DNA from: Bacillus sp. FJAT-28004
GTDB taxonomy: Bacteria > Bacillota > Bacilli > Paenibacillales > Paenibacillaceae
Assembly: GCF_001280845.1 (NCBI RefSeq)
Contig: NZ_LGHP01000001.1
Span: forward strand, 1,194,319 to 1,258,318
Direction of reading: 5' to 3'
DNA: 64,000 nt
The notes beneath the pieces were generated by a model. That model was given only the letters and a program-made list of their open reading frames with translations, had not been told where the DNA came from and searched no databases. Positions 17,706-26,379 of this stretch are shown piece after piece. The position numbers were made by a program, and so were the translations under genes. Positions within the stretch are counted from its first letter, which is position 1. The number at the start of each line of letters is the position of its first letter.

Positions 17706-18872
17706 TTACTTGCTTGTAATTTTCTTTGGATTTATATTGTCTCTGTATTTTTTTAGAGCATCCAATTGCATTCCCTTACGGACATGCTGATAAATGTCAT
17801 TTGTAACGCGTGTGGAGCTGTGTCCTAGTCGCGATGCGACAATTTTGGAATCAACGCCTGCAATCATTAAATGCGTAGCATGAGTGTGGCGCAGTTCGTG
17901 AAACGTTACTCGCGTAACCTTCGCTTTCTTAGTCAAACGGTCAAGACTCCTACGCAGGTTGCTTGGATTTACAGGCGTGCCGATTCTGGTAGGGCAAACC
18001 AAGTTGAAATCCTGATACAGACTCTCGGCATATTTCTTGTCGCGTTCAATAGCTCTTTTTTGAGCCTCCAGCACTTCGATGATTTCATCATCGATTTCTA
18101 CTGCCCGACGGCTTGCATGTGTTTTTGTGCCGTGATGGATGGGATTTTCTCTGTCTAGTTGATTAAGCGTTTGCACTACTTGAATGGTTCTATTCTCAAA
18201 ATCAACAGCGTCCCAAGTAAGCCCAAGAATTTCAGCCTCGCGCATCCCCGTATTTATACCTAGATAAATGGCGCAGTATTGAGGGTCGCCGTGTGCGGCA
18301 TCTAATAAGGTATACATTTCTTCCGGCATCAATATTTGATGTGGCTTAGAGATTGCAGCAGGCAGCTTGTAGGCGGCTGTAATATCCTTTAGTATTTTCT
18401 CATCCCTATAAGCTTGTAGCATAGCCATTTTTAATACCTTTAGCGTATCGTGAATGGTACGGCTCGATAGAGCTGTTTCCCTCTCCAGCAGCTTTCGGTG
18501 TAGACCAGTAAAGATGTCCTTGGTCAACGTGGCTAGCTGCAACATGCCTAAATGCTCGTTAATATGCTGTATCCTCTGCCTGTAAGATTGCAGAGTCACT
18601 TTTTTTAAAGTTAATTCCTTTTCCCCTATCCATTTCTCCAGCCAAACCTTTAAGGTCATTTTGGATGCTTCAACGTAAGTCCCTTTGATTTGACTGTTTT
18701 TAAAAGCGATAAAATCTTTGTATGCTGACTCTGCGTCTTTATAACCTCCGTATTTCTTTTGTTTTCGTTTTCCTGTTTCAGGATTGATTGTGGACACCAA
18801 GAAATAGAATGATTTTTGTCCAGTGGTATCATTGCGTTCATAAACTCCAGTGAATTTCTTTGAGCGTCCCAT
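17706..18872 (-). CDS. int: Site-specific tyrosine integrase of the island
   Basis: A 388-residue phage/ICE-type integrase. It has an N-terminal arm-binding region (KQKKYGGYKDAESAY), a SAM-like core-binding domain (about 70-165) and a catalytic domain with Arg in NTGMREAEILGL (near 211), HELRHTHATHL and LGHSSTRVTNDIYQHV with the tyrosine nucleophile. Its 3' end faces the tRNA fragment at 17465, 185 bases away, as usual for tRNA-integrating elements. DUF6075 and an excisionase-like gene follow on the same strand. Confidence 0.95.
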   Translation of the reverse strand: MGRSKKFTGVYERNDTTGQKSFYFLVSTINPETGKRKQKKYGGYKDAESAYKDFIAFKNSQIKGTYVEASKMTLKVWLEKWIGEKELTLKKVTLQSYRQRIQHINEHLGMLQLATLTKDIFTGLHRKLLERETALSSRTIHDTLKVLKMAMLQAYRDEKILKDITAAYKLPAAISKPHQILMPEEMYTLLDAAHGDPQYCAIYLGINTGMREAEILGLTWDAVDFENRTIQVVQTLNQLDRENPIHHGTKTHASRRAVEIDDEIIEVLEAQKRAIERDKKYAESLYQDFNLVCPTRIGTPVNPSNLRRSLDRLTKKAKVTRVTFHELRHTHATHLMIAGVDSKIVASRLGHSSTRVTNDIYQHVRKGMQLDALKKYRDNINPKKITSK

Positions 18873-18878
18873 ATCCGT

Positions 18879-19277
18879 TTACGCTCCTATTGCTGTTTGG
18901 GCTTGAGATATGCGGACATGGCAGCAATTTCCTCCGCGCCGAATTTGACAAGCCTGCATAAACACCTGAAACAATTCGTTTTCCCACGTTCCAATAGCCA
19001 AATAGAGAGAGAATGAACGGTCATTATTGTAAAGATGTAATCCGGCTTGAACCAAATGAAGATACGAACTCGGAAGAGCGCTGTGTTTCTCCGTTTCAAA
19101 ATACCAATCGTAAGGTCCATGCTCGTCAGATACCGGATTGCCGTTACAGTAACTGAAAATAACAGGATGGGCGACGACATAGAAGCCCGATTGATATTCC
19201 ATATCGGCTATTCCAATGGGGTATAGTCGTAAAAGTTGTTTAAAATTGCTCTCATGTTCATCGTTTACAAAGTACAT
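18879..19277 (-). CDS. DUF6075 family protein
   Basis: 132 residues. The opening MYFVNDEHESNFKQLLRLYP and the closing LYLAIGTWENELFQVFMQACQIRRG match DUF6075 (older name DUF2538), small proteins of unknown function often found near integrases of Firmicute islands. GGAGG lies eight bases before the ATG. It ends six bases before the integrase start, so the two are probably one operon. Confidence 0.75.
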   Translation of the reverse strand: MYFVNDEHESNFKQLLRLYPIGIADMEYQSGFYVVAHPVIFSYCNGNPVSDEHGPYDWYFETEKHSALPSSYLHLVQAGLHLYNNDRSFSLYLAIGTWENELFQVFMQACQIRRGGNCCHVRISQAQTAIGA

Positions 19278-19422
19278 GGATTAGCCTCCGTTTTAGATTG
19301 CTCGAACAATGATGTCCGGCAGGGCTTTGTTTTTTGAAAAAACAAAGCTTTGCTCGTCGTGTAAACAACGAGCCATAAAAATTTGTTGTATGATAGTTGA
19401 ATTTGAGGCTATGTCAACATTT

Positions 19423-19638
19423 TTATGCCGGTGAGCATTGCTCTCCCTCGAACCACCGCAAGAAGGAGTCTCTGCAAATCCGAATGCTGCGACCAATTTT
19501 TACATAGTGAAACTCTTTTCTTTCAAGCTGTTTATAGGCTTGCACTCTACCGATGCGAAGAAAGTTTTCTACATCCTTGACTGTCATGACTTCGGGTAAG
19601 GCTTCTTTGTTCATATATGTTCCAGCTTTTTTGGACAT
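19423..19638 (-). CDS. Excisionase-like helix-turn-helix protein
   Basis: 71 residues with a MerR/excisionase-type winged helix: LPEVMTVKDVENFLRIGRV, then AYKQLERKEFHYVKIGRSIRI and the closing FLRWFEG. Such proteins act as the directionality factor for tyrosine integrases or as small regulators. The start at 19638 (MSKKAG) follows a GGGGGT site; an upstream in-frame ATG has none. It lies in the integrase cluster on the same strand, which supports the excisionase role. Confidence 0.75.
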   Translation of the reverse strand: MSKKAGTYMNKEALPEVMTVKDVENFLRIGRVQAYKQLERKEFHYVKIGRSIRICRDSFLRWFEGEQCSPA

Positions 19639-19944
19639 TGTGGTTACCCCCATTTGTTTATGTATCTGATTTTCCAAGCATTATTATTGGGTTATATAGG
19701 ATTTGACTTGGCTACTCCGAATTGAGTTTGATCATGTTACCAAGAAAAACAATCAAATAGCAACGTACTTTGGGGTGTTAACCTAAATATTTATTTTTCT
19801 CGTATATCTTGTGTTTTGAATTTTTATATGCTAAAAAGTCCATGTAAGCATGTAGTAGAATTCAGGGAAGATTCAGAAGCGATGGGATTTAACGAGTGTA
19901 AAGGATGATAAATCTTTCCTCCAACTATGGGGAGGTCATTTATC

Positions 19945-21033
19945 GTGATATTGAGAAGAGGTAAAATAAAATATGAAAGGGAAATCAACCCTATCACAGG
20001 AGAACAGGAAGATTTTGCAAAGGTACCTGTGGACGAGGATACTGTAATTAGCGTTGATAGTGCCAAAGCCATCGAAGAACGAAAAAAACAAATGAAAATC
20101 GTGGCATATCGGAAAAAGGGCAAGCGAAAAGAGCCATTTGTACAAGCCATGCCAGCTTACGAAAAGAATATCGTAGGAAAATATTCGCCTGAAATGCTGG
20201 AGTGTCTGTTCAGAACACTGCCTTATATGAATTACAATGGTGACAACATTGTGAATGCTGGTAATTTAATTAAGGTAAATGGCATTCCTGCAAACGATAC
20301 GTCTTTAGCCAAGCTTTGGGGTATCTCGCGGCAGACTGCGATAAAGTATATCGAACAGTTTATCGAAGATGAAATTTGGGAAAGAAAACAGCCTGAAGGA
20401 TATGTTGGTAATGCTTACCGCTTTAAGAAGAATGTGTTCCTGAAAGGTGCAAAGGGCGATAAGGATTATTTCAGTAAAAAAGTCGTATTGGAAGGGCTCA
20501 GCAGGATGATGGATGAAGCGGATAGGGAAAGAGATCGTATTATGACGCGACCTTACACCAGTAATGAAAAAGAGTTTGCCAAATTAACATCCTGCCATCC
20601 GATCGCTTTACTTGGAGCGCTACTGATTAAAACAGATTATAAGTCTTTTTTTCTAGTTAATAATGCTTCTTTGGATGTCATTGTGAAACCGAACGAAACG
20701 GTTGTGGAAGTTCTGGATTCCAGCCATAAGCGACGGCGCTTTAAGTTTTTGAAGGTTTATGAGATGTGGAATTTATACTCCAAATCCAATACGAATAAGT
20801 TGACCGCTAGGCAAAAGTTGGAGTTAAATGCTTGTTTATATATTTTGAAGCGGATAAAAGCTTTGGGGAAATGGGAGACAGGGAAATCGGAATATTACAT
20901 CATGAATCCCAGACTGGTATATATATCGCCCAATTTAAAATGTGATGAGAAATGGTACTCCGTAATCGATAGCTTATTCAAGTTAACCGAAGCAAAGATG
21001 GGTATAAAAGAGAAGAATAAACGCCTGCCATAA
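19945..21033 (+). CDS. Possible replication initiator with HTH
   Basis: A 362-residue soluble basic protein I cannot place firmly. A helix-turn-helix lies at SLAKLWGISRQTAIKYIEQ (about residues 120-140), followed by a wing-like GYVGNAYRFKKN. The position, divergent from the excisionase gene behind a 300-base AT-rich stretch and with its own strong terminator, resembles replication genes of integrative elements. That role is an inference. The GTG at 19945 is chosen because GGGGAGGT ends eight bases before it; an ATG at 19927 lies before that site. It could also be a transcription regulator. Confidence 0.55.
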   Translation: MILRRGKIKYEREINPITGEQEDFAKVPVDEDTVISVDSAKAIEERKKQMKIVAYRKKGKRKEPFVQAMPAYEKNIVGKYSPEMLECLFRTLPYMNYNGDNIVNAGNLIKVNGIPANDTSLAKLWGISRQTAIKYIEQFIEDEIWERKQPEGYVGNAYRFKKNVFLKGAKGDKDYFSKKVVLEGLSRMMDEADRERDRIMTRPYTSNEKEFAKLTSCHPIALLGALLIKTDYKSFFLVNNASLDVIVKPNETVVEVLDSSHKRRRFKFLKVYEMWNLYSKSNTNKLTARQKLELNACLYILKRIKALGKWETGKSEYYIMNPRLVYISPNLKCDEKWYSVIDSLFKLTEAKMGIKEKNKRLP

Positions 21034-21034
21034 G

Positions 21035-21090
21035 AAATGGGATGGTTTCCAACGATAAATTTCAGTTGGAAACCATCCCATTTATTTATT
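21035..21090 (+). terminator. Strong terminator after the HTH/Rep-like gene
   Basis: AAATGGGATGGTTTCCAAC pairs perfectly with its complement across an 11-base loop, then T-rich sequence follows. Confidence 0.9.
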
Positions 21091-21104
21091 GTAGGTCAAC
21101 ATTT

Positions 21105-21152
21105 TCAACAAAACTACGTAGTTTCTTTAACATGAATCAACAAAACTACGTA
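21105..21152. repeat. Two 16-bp direct repeats with ACTACGTA core
   Basis: TCAACAAAACTACGTA is at 21105-21120 and again at 21137-21152, 32 bases apart start to start (three helical turns). They lie just beyond the 3' end of the second recombinase gene. They could be recombinase or replication-protein binding sites. Confidence 0.6.
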
Positions 21153-21258
21153 TATTCTTTTACATATGAAATAGCTGAGATTCTGTTGTCATGGGAATTG
21201 AGGGCATGGGGGCACTTTATTAGTCATTGTGTGCTATGCAAATCGAATAGTCGTTCGT

Positions 21259-22485
21259 TTAGAAATTTTTATATGGTGAGGTAGCATCATTCCTTGAGTG
21301 ACCTAATAGCTGGCTTAAATATTGATTCATCAACCATCTTTTTTGTCGTTTTAATAACTGGTCAGGAACATATTTAGGCGAAAGAGTACCATTTCTCTGT
21401 ATGAATGGATTTAGCTTTACGTCTGCACTTACAAACTGCATGATGGCAGCAACGAGATGCTCCTTACTCCAATCTTTGATTTGACGACTATGCCAGATCA
21501 ATCCTGCTTTTCTGAAATCATGGACAGAGCAAAATTTTACATGACCGTGCGTGGCACAGCTTTTAACGAGTTTTCTGACTTGTTTTTCGGACATTCGACC
21601 CCAAATATTGGTTTGTTTATTTGGAAAGTAAACCTCCAACTGTTTAAGTTTTTCCATGACAAAGGGAGGCAGAGGAGCCATGCGAGGTCGGTTATTCTTA
21701 TTCTGATTCTTCTTATTTAAACGAATGCATTGTTTGTCATAGTCAATCTGATCAAAACTGATTTTAAGTGTCTCTGATAAACGAGGACACCCATAAAGCA
21801 GGACACAAAGAAGCGTTTCTTCATATAGGCTGTAAAGCCTGGCTGCTTGCTTAACGATGATTTGAGCTTCACGAAGGGTATAACCTACCCCGCCTACACT
21901 TCCCCGCCTACGATTAGCTTTTCGAGCGTCTGGAATCATGCTGCGGTGCTTATCATTTACTAACGAAGCATGACCCTTGATGCCTGCTTTATGAGATGAC
22001 TCTGCTAATTTACGAATTGCGCTTACATAAGCTGATATCGTCTTCGCTGACCGATTTTTATCTAATAATGACTGGATGAATCCACCAACCATGCGCGGCT
22101 TTATATCGCGTAATGTCTTTACATGATCGAAATTCTCATAACAGTATTTAAGAAATGTTCGACAGCTTCTTTTATAGCGATCAAATGTTACCGATGACCA
22201 GATGCCTTCTACACCTAGTTTTCCATTGTTACCTTTTTTAGCATCACGTTTGGTTTGCTTTTCGTCTGAAAAACGAGTTACTTTGGAATTGGCGATCATG
22301 ACTTTATCCATGTCGGCATGCAGCTTAATCAGTTCTTTCTTTTGTTTACTGGATAAGTGGTTGATTTTTCGTTGCTTATCGCTTACAGTTTTTTTGCAGC
22401 TTCTTTTTTGACGTATTTTAAAATATTTGCTTTCATCAACTCTATTATTTGCTAGTGCATGTTTGAATTCATCTATTTGCGTCAA
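21259..22485 (-). CDS. Tyrosine recombinase, second of the island
   Basis: A tyrosine recombinase of about 408 residues, different from the integrase at 17706. A very basic N-terminus is followed by a SAM-like domain (WSSVTFDRYKRSCRTFLKYC). The catalytic domain has Arg in CPRLSETLKI, HDFRKAG and LLGHSRNDATSPYKNF with the final Tyr. An ATG at 22518 has no ribosome site, while AAAGGAGGTG lies inside that reading frame at about 22498-22507. A TTG at 22485 is the next usable start, and an ATA at 22491 would fit the spacing. It may act in resolution or inversion rather than chromosomal integration. Confidence 0.85.
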   Translation of the reverse strand: MTQIDEFKHALANNRVDESKYFKIRQKRSCKKTVSDKQRKINHLSSKQKKELIKLHADMDKVMIANSKVTRFSDEKQTKRDAKKGNNGKLGVEGIWSSVTFDRYKRSCRTFLKYCYENFDHVKTLRDIKPRMVGGFIQSLLDKNRSAKTISAYVSAIRKLAESSHKAGIKGHASLVNDKHRSMIPDARKANRRRGSVGGVGYTLREAQIIVKQAARLYSLYEETLLCVLLYGCPRLSETLKISFDQIDYDKQCIRLNKKNQNKNNRPRMAPLPPFVMEKLKQLEVYFPNKQTNIWGRMSEKQVRKLVKSCATHGHVKFCSVHDFRKAGLIWHSRQIKDWSKEHLVAAIMQFVSADVKLNPFIQRNGTLSPKYVPDQLLKRQKRWLMNQYLSQLLGHSRNDATSPYKNF

Positions 22486-22566
22486 ATCTATTTTTAACAC
22501 CTCCTTTACTGGCGGCATTATACATCATATTTCTAAGTTTTCATTAAAATTTTAGGAGTGACTGAA

Positions 22567-23115
22567 ATGGATTTTACGATACATGAACTGAAATCTAGCA
22601 TTTATTCATTTGAACATTCAAAAATCATTGATGCATCTTATTTAGTTTTTGGTTCATTTAAGCTTCGATCTAAAAGAGGGAAGGATACTGAATGTTATAT
22701 TGTAGCAAAATATTATGATGACAATTTTCAAGAAACTAAAGTAGATATTGCGCATCACAGACATATACATACTCAAAAATTTATTGATTGTTATAAAGAC
22801 ATCGTTGACCAAATTAATATTGAATTATTGAAAATGCCCTATGTCAGTGAAATAAAACAAGAAGATAGCCTTTATCGTTTTCCTAAAATTAAAATAACAG
22901 GGCATAGAAGCTTAGAAGGAGATAAACATGAATTTACTTTTTGTATGGATGATTTAGAGGATAAAAATTACCTTATGGAAATAGATAAAGTCAATGGTAA
23001 TTGGGAATATTGGGTTCGTTCTTTTTTTAATAATTGCTACCCCTCAAATATCCGAAAACATATTTTTGAACAGATTAAAGTTACAAAACCTTACAGGAAC
23101 TATTTCGTTTATTAA
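22567..23115 (+). CDS. Hypothetical protein
   Basis: 182 residues, soluble, AT-rich and rich in Lys, Asp and Tyr, with no motif I recognise. It begins MDFTIHELKSSIYSFEH and ends FEQIKVTKPYRNYFVY. TTAGGAGTG precedes the ATG at 22567 by six bases; an in-frame GTG at 22558 is part of that site. It is transcribed divergently from the recombinase gene. Function unknown. Confidence 0.6.
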   Translation: MDFTIHELKSSIYSFEHSKIIDASYLVFGSFKLRSKRGKDTECYIVAKYYDDNFQETKVDIAHHRHIHTQKFIDCYKDIVDQINIELLKMPYVSEIKQEDSLYRFPKIKITGHRSLEGDKHEFTFCMDDLEDKNYLMEIDKVNGNWEYWVRSFFNNCYPSNIRKHIFEQIKVTKPYRNYFVY

Positions 23116-23360
23116 TAGGAATATTCCCGACTAACAAGTACACATGAAAAAGTTGGAACATGAAAGATACCAAGCCTTAGATGATCCGTCTTAAATAAAT
23201 TCCCCCTCTACCTGCCTTATAATGAAATATCGCTGCTGCGCTACTTCATCAACGTCAGATAAAGGGGGAGTATGATATGCTTTCTGTCGCTATGCGATAT
23301 TCGCTTGAAAACTTGCTACGCTGCTCAACTGCTCCGCTTCTAACTTCCTATCATTGTGTC

Positions 23361-24083
23361 CTATAGTTCAATATCGGAGTTAACCTCATTTCCCCAAACA
23401 TCCCATTTGCGACTATGCCTCTTTCTGGCAAATAATTCGAGGTAAGGTTCCCAACTCACTTTTTCAATGATCTCAAAAATTTCATCCGGCTTTTGTGAGT
23501 GTCTTCTTCTTCGAGCGTGGATGAAAGTCTGCCCCTGAAGCCTTGTCCCATCCTGCAAAAGCTTATATGGAAGATTTCCTTTTACAGCAAATAGGCAGTG
23601 TTCCGTTTGTCCTCGATGGTATTGCCCCAAGCCAATTCGATCCTTTACCCAAGTGATCATGGTAATGTATCGAAAGCCCCATGCTTCAATACATTCAAGT
23701 CCTCCTTGCAAGAAATTATTAGTAACCCACAAATAAAGGTGGCAATCGTCATAGGCAAGCTCGTTTATAGGCAGTGCTTTGATTTCTTCTAACGACATTA
23801 GCGGATAATGTTTGTCAGCGCCGCGCTTTATCTTGCCGCCTCCGCGTTCTTGCCATGGGGGATCAAGAAGTAGGGTATGATATCGAATTTTTTGACCGCA
23901 GCGAAGTTGTTCAAAGAATTGAGCGTATTCCTGTCTTTCTTTGAGCCGCTGATACGCCGTTTCATAATTGCCCAAACTAAGAACGGTTTTTTGCTTTACT
24001 TTTGCTTTTTCACGATACGATTCTACCAATGAATAGTAATACGTACCTTGTACTTTTCTTTTTTTGAGGAACATTTTTGACAC
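23361..24083 (-). CDS. MT-A70 family adenine DNA methyltransferase
   Basis: A 240-residue methyltransferase. LLLDPPWQERGGG carries the DPPW catalytic motif of MT-A70-type N6-adenine methylases, with YLWVTNNFLQGGLECIEAWGF and ITWVKDRIGLGQYHRGQTEHCLFAVKG as the typical following segments. The first 60 residues (KKRKVQGTYYYSLVESYRE, then KQKTVLSLGNYETA) resemble the N-terminus of IS1634-type transposases, an unusual partner. The GTG start follows AAGGGG. The promoter-proximal region is duplicated 6.6 kb away (30629-30922). It could modify element or host DNA; no paired nuclease is nearby. Confidence 0.85.
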   Translation of the reverse strand: MSKMFLKKRKVQGTYYYSLVESYREKAKVKQKTVLSLGNYETAYQRLKERQEYAQFFEQLRCGQKIRYHTLLLDPPWQERGGGKIKRGADKHYPLMSLEEIKALPINELAYDDCHLYLWVTNNFLQGGLECIEAWGFRYITMITWVKDRIGLGQYHRGQTEHCLFAVKGNLPYKLLQDGTRLQGQTFIHARRRRHSQKPDEIFEIIEKVSWEPYLELFARKRHSRKWDVWGNEVNSDIEL

Positions 24084-24322
24084 TACAACCCCTTGTTAAA
24101 TATCGTAAAAATGACAAGATTTGACCCTACAATTATATAGTCGGGGAGAGCATCTTTCAATATTACATGCTTTAAATCTCCGGAAAAAGGCAATAAAAAA
24201 GCATCCAGGCATAAAAGGGCTACACGCTGATTAAAGGCAAATAGAACACAATATACTAAAGCAAGAGGCTTCACCTTCCATTGTTACGAACCTTACGTGG
24301 CGTGGTGACAAATTTTCCAGAT
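24029..24322. repeat. Left copy of a ~290-bp duplication
   Basis: Covers the first codons of the MT-A70 gene and its upstream region. TTGACACTACAA at 24077 and TTGACCCTACAATTATAT at 24121 recur exactly 6600 bases on, at 30677 and 30721. CTAAAGCAAGAGGCTT near 24258, CATTGTTACRAACCTT and CGTGGCGTGGTGAC also recur, with small insertions. On the minus strand the segment carries a hairpin followed by T (24190-24215), as in a small terminated transcript. Confidence 0.75.
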
Positions 24323-24387
24323 CCTACGTAAAAGCGAGGCTCTTTTTCATGCGCATGTGAACGTGCGCGGAGCAGTTCGAAAAAATC

Positions 24388-24445
24388 GGGGCGCTGCCCC
24401 AAGACCCGTCCTCTCCGGAGGCAGGTGGTCTATGCTAAGACCACC
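24388..24445. repeat. GC-rich hairpin cluster
   Basis: Three self-complementary elements in under 60 bases: GGGGC-gct-GCCCC at 24388-24400, CTCCGGAG at 24413-24420, and GGTGGTCT/AGACCACC at 24424-24445. A further GTCAAG/CTTGAC pair follows at 24482-24512. It is far more GC-rich than its surroundings. Transfer origin, structured RNA or old IS end are all possible. Confidence 0.45.
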
Positions 24446-24531
24446 GTACCAAAGGATTTGGGGCTAATGTGGGATTCAAGGGTCAAGATAAACTCGCGTT
24501 GCTCGCCCTTGACTCCCTCAACATGCCTGCC

Positions 24532-24760
24532 TTATACCATACTGATCATGCTATTGCTTTTTTTTATTTTGGAAGCAAGCTGAGCGATAAGCGCAGTATC
24601 CTCAGCCGTTATTTCTTTTACGGTTTTAACCAAGGAGCGTATTGCCTGATAACGCTGTGCTTCTTCTTTACTTAGTTTGGAATATCGGGTGAAAGTCGCT
24701 AAAGCATTGATGATAGAAATTCGCGATAAATATAAATGGTTACTTGCTCTCGGGAGTATG
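24532..24760 (-). pseudogene. C-terminal gene fragment, unknown
   Basis: A minus-strand frame without start codon reads RYSKLSKEEAQRYQAIRSL, then VKEITAEDTALIAQLASKIKK before TAA at 24532. The codon use and regular helical pattern look like real protein, but there is no ATG or ribosome site. It is probably the end of a truncated gene. The rest of 24084-24801 contains the duplication and hairpins listed separately. Confidence 0.35.
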
Positions 24761-24801
24761 GTACTTTATTCCTATAAATATGAGATTATCAGGAGGGTAA
24801 T

Positions 24802-26355
24802 ATGCCGTTCGTACAAGTGAATGATATTAACATGCATTATCAAATCTATCATTCTGAATTTGCGTTAGATACGCTTGTTCTTGTTCATGGACTAGGGCTG
24901 AACATGGACTTATGGGAGCCTGTTATTCCATTTTTCATTAAGAACTACAAGGTTGTCATTTTTGATATACGTGGACATGGCAAAACAGAGAGAGGCGAGT
25001 CTACCCTAAGTTGGGACCTGTTTATTGAGGACATATATGAGTTATTCGAACAGTTGCAGTTAAAATCTGTCCATCTTCTCGGTCATGGTTTCGGAGCAAA
25101 TCTGGCGATCAAATATAGTCTAAACCACAAAGAACAGATAAAAAGCCTTGTATTACTTGCTGTGCCTGCATTTTATCCGAAAAAATCAATTGACGCATTA
25201 ATTGACAGAAGAAAACAATTATCGAGCAGCGGCTCTATGCTACCTCTTGCACAAAGCATGGCAAAGGGAATCACAATGGAGCCTTTTGATAGTTATCTCT
25301 TTCAAAAAATAGTTATTGCCTATACCATGGTTTCTCCTGAAACCTATTTTCAAGTCTTGGATCTTTACTGGGTTTCTCCACCTGGAAAAGACTTTGAATT
25401 AATGTCTCACCCTGCCCTATCATTAGTGGGTGCTCACGACCCACTTTATTTAACTTCTTACACAGTAACATCTAGGATTCTTATAAAAACGCGGTTGTTG
25501 GTCATGCCGCATTCGTCGAATGCAGTCTTTATAGATCAACCTGAGCTAACTTTTAAATGGATTAATGAGTTTATTATAAACCCACCAGTAGAAAGGGATA
25601 ATTATGCACCTTTGGAGAAAGGGTCACCAGAGCATGTTATGAGTTATTTTCATGAAGTGTACGAAGAGGGGATTAAAAAAATAGAGTCACTTGAAATCAT
25701 ACAGATCGATTTTTTATCAGCTTTCCGAGTGACCATCAATGGTGAAGAAAAATTAGATGGCTGGAATCAACGATACGCCAAGAGTTTGTTACTATTTCTC
25801 ACCTTTAATCAAACGGCAACCCGTGAGCAAATATGCGATGCCTTATTTCCTGATGTTCCATTAAAGCAAGCTCTGAATAACTTGAAAGTTTACTTGAATT
25901 ATTTGAAAAAGCTTATTGAGACTGTGGAATCAAGCAAGTCCATCTTAATGCTTGATAAAGAGCATGTTGCTTTGCGGGGTAGCATCCGATCCGATGTACT
26001 GAATTTAAAAAATGAGTTGAGAAAAGCTCAAATCGAAGAGAACCCTCAGTTAAAATTAAAAGTGAGCAAAGAAATTTTAACCTCTCTGCCCGAAACCTTG
26101 CTACCTGGATTATATGATGATTGGATTAACCACTATAGAAATAAGCTTGAAAATCAGATTGTTAAAGTAGCAAAAGAAGCTGCGGAAATTGAAAAGGATC
26201 AATGGAATTTACAGAGCAGCATCTATTTTCTAAATATCGCGCTCAAGTATCATCCTGATGATGAATGGTTGTATGATCAATCCATCGAAATGTACGAAAA
26301 GCTGAAACGAGGCGTAAGCGAGCAGAAAAGTAAAATTAAAAATAGGAAACGGTAA
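24802..26355 (+). CDS. Alpha/beta-hydrolase fold fused to SARP-type regulator
   Basis: A 517-residue soluble protein. Residues 1-270 are an alpha/beta hydrolase: LVLVHGLGLNMDLWEPVIP (oxyanion loop), FDIRGHGKTERG, and the nucleophile elbow GHGFGAN, where the usual Ser is Gly96. Asp213 (GAHDPL) and His237 (MPHSSNA) keep their positions. Residues about 300-390 look like an OmpR/SARP winged helix (YAKSLLLFLTFNQTATREQIC, ALNNLKVYLNYLKKLIE), and 400-517 like a bacterial transcriptional activation (BTAD) helical domain. I infer a transcription factor with a catalytically dead ligand-binding domain. Ribosome site CAGGAGGG. The next promoter carries a phased direct repeat that fits SARP binding. Confidence 0.8.
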   Translation: MPFVQVNDINMHYQIYHSEFALDTLVLVHGLGLNMDLWEPVIPFFIKNYKVVIFDIRGHGKTERGESTLSWDLFIEDIYELFEQLQLKSVHLLGHGFGANLAIKYSLNHKEQIKSLVLLAVPAFYPKKSIDALIDRRKQLSSSGSMLPLAQSMAKGITMEPFDSYLFQKIVIAYTMVSPETYFQVLDLYWVSPPGKDFELMSHPALSLVGAHDPLYLTSYTVTSRILIKTRLLVMPHSSNAVFIDQPELTFKWINEFIINPPVERDNYAPLEKGSPEHVMSYFHEVYEEGIKKIESLEIIQIDFLSAFRVTINGEEKLDGWNQRYAKSLLLFLTFNQTATREQICDALFPDVPLKQALNNLKVYLNYLKKLIETVESSKSILMLDKEHVALRGSIRSDVLNLKNELRKAQIEENPQLKLKVSKEILTSLPETLLPGLYDDWINHYRNKLENQIVKVAKEAAEIEKDQWNLQSSIYFLNIALKYHPDDEWLYDQSIEMYEKLKRGVSEQKSKIKNRKR

Positions 26356-26379
26356 TGATTAGCCTCTTTATTAAATCAC

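Noticed and set aside
19293..19496. 67-codon minus-strand frame next to the excisionase gene
   Set aside because: Overlaps the excisionase-like gene in another frame, without a ribosome site or family resemblance.
23277..23366. 29-codon ORF with a GGGGGAG site
   Set aside because: Good ribosome site but no recognisable peptide, and it runs into the end of the methylase gene; left out for lack of support.
24083..24274. 63-codon minus-strand frame upstream of the MT-A70 gene
   Set aside because: The duplicate copy at 30629-30922 has a stop in this frame, so conservation does not support a protein.
24802..26355. Simple esterase/hydrolase annotation
   Set aside because: The nucleophile serine is absent and almost half of the protein is a regulator-type region, so a plain hydrolase label would mislead.
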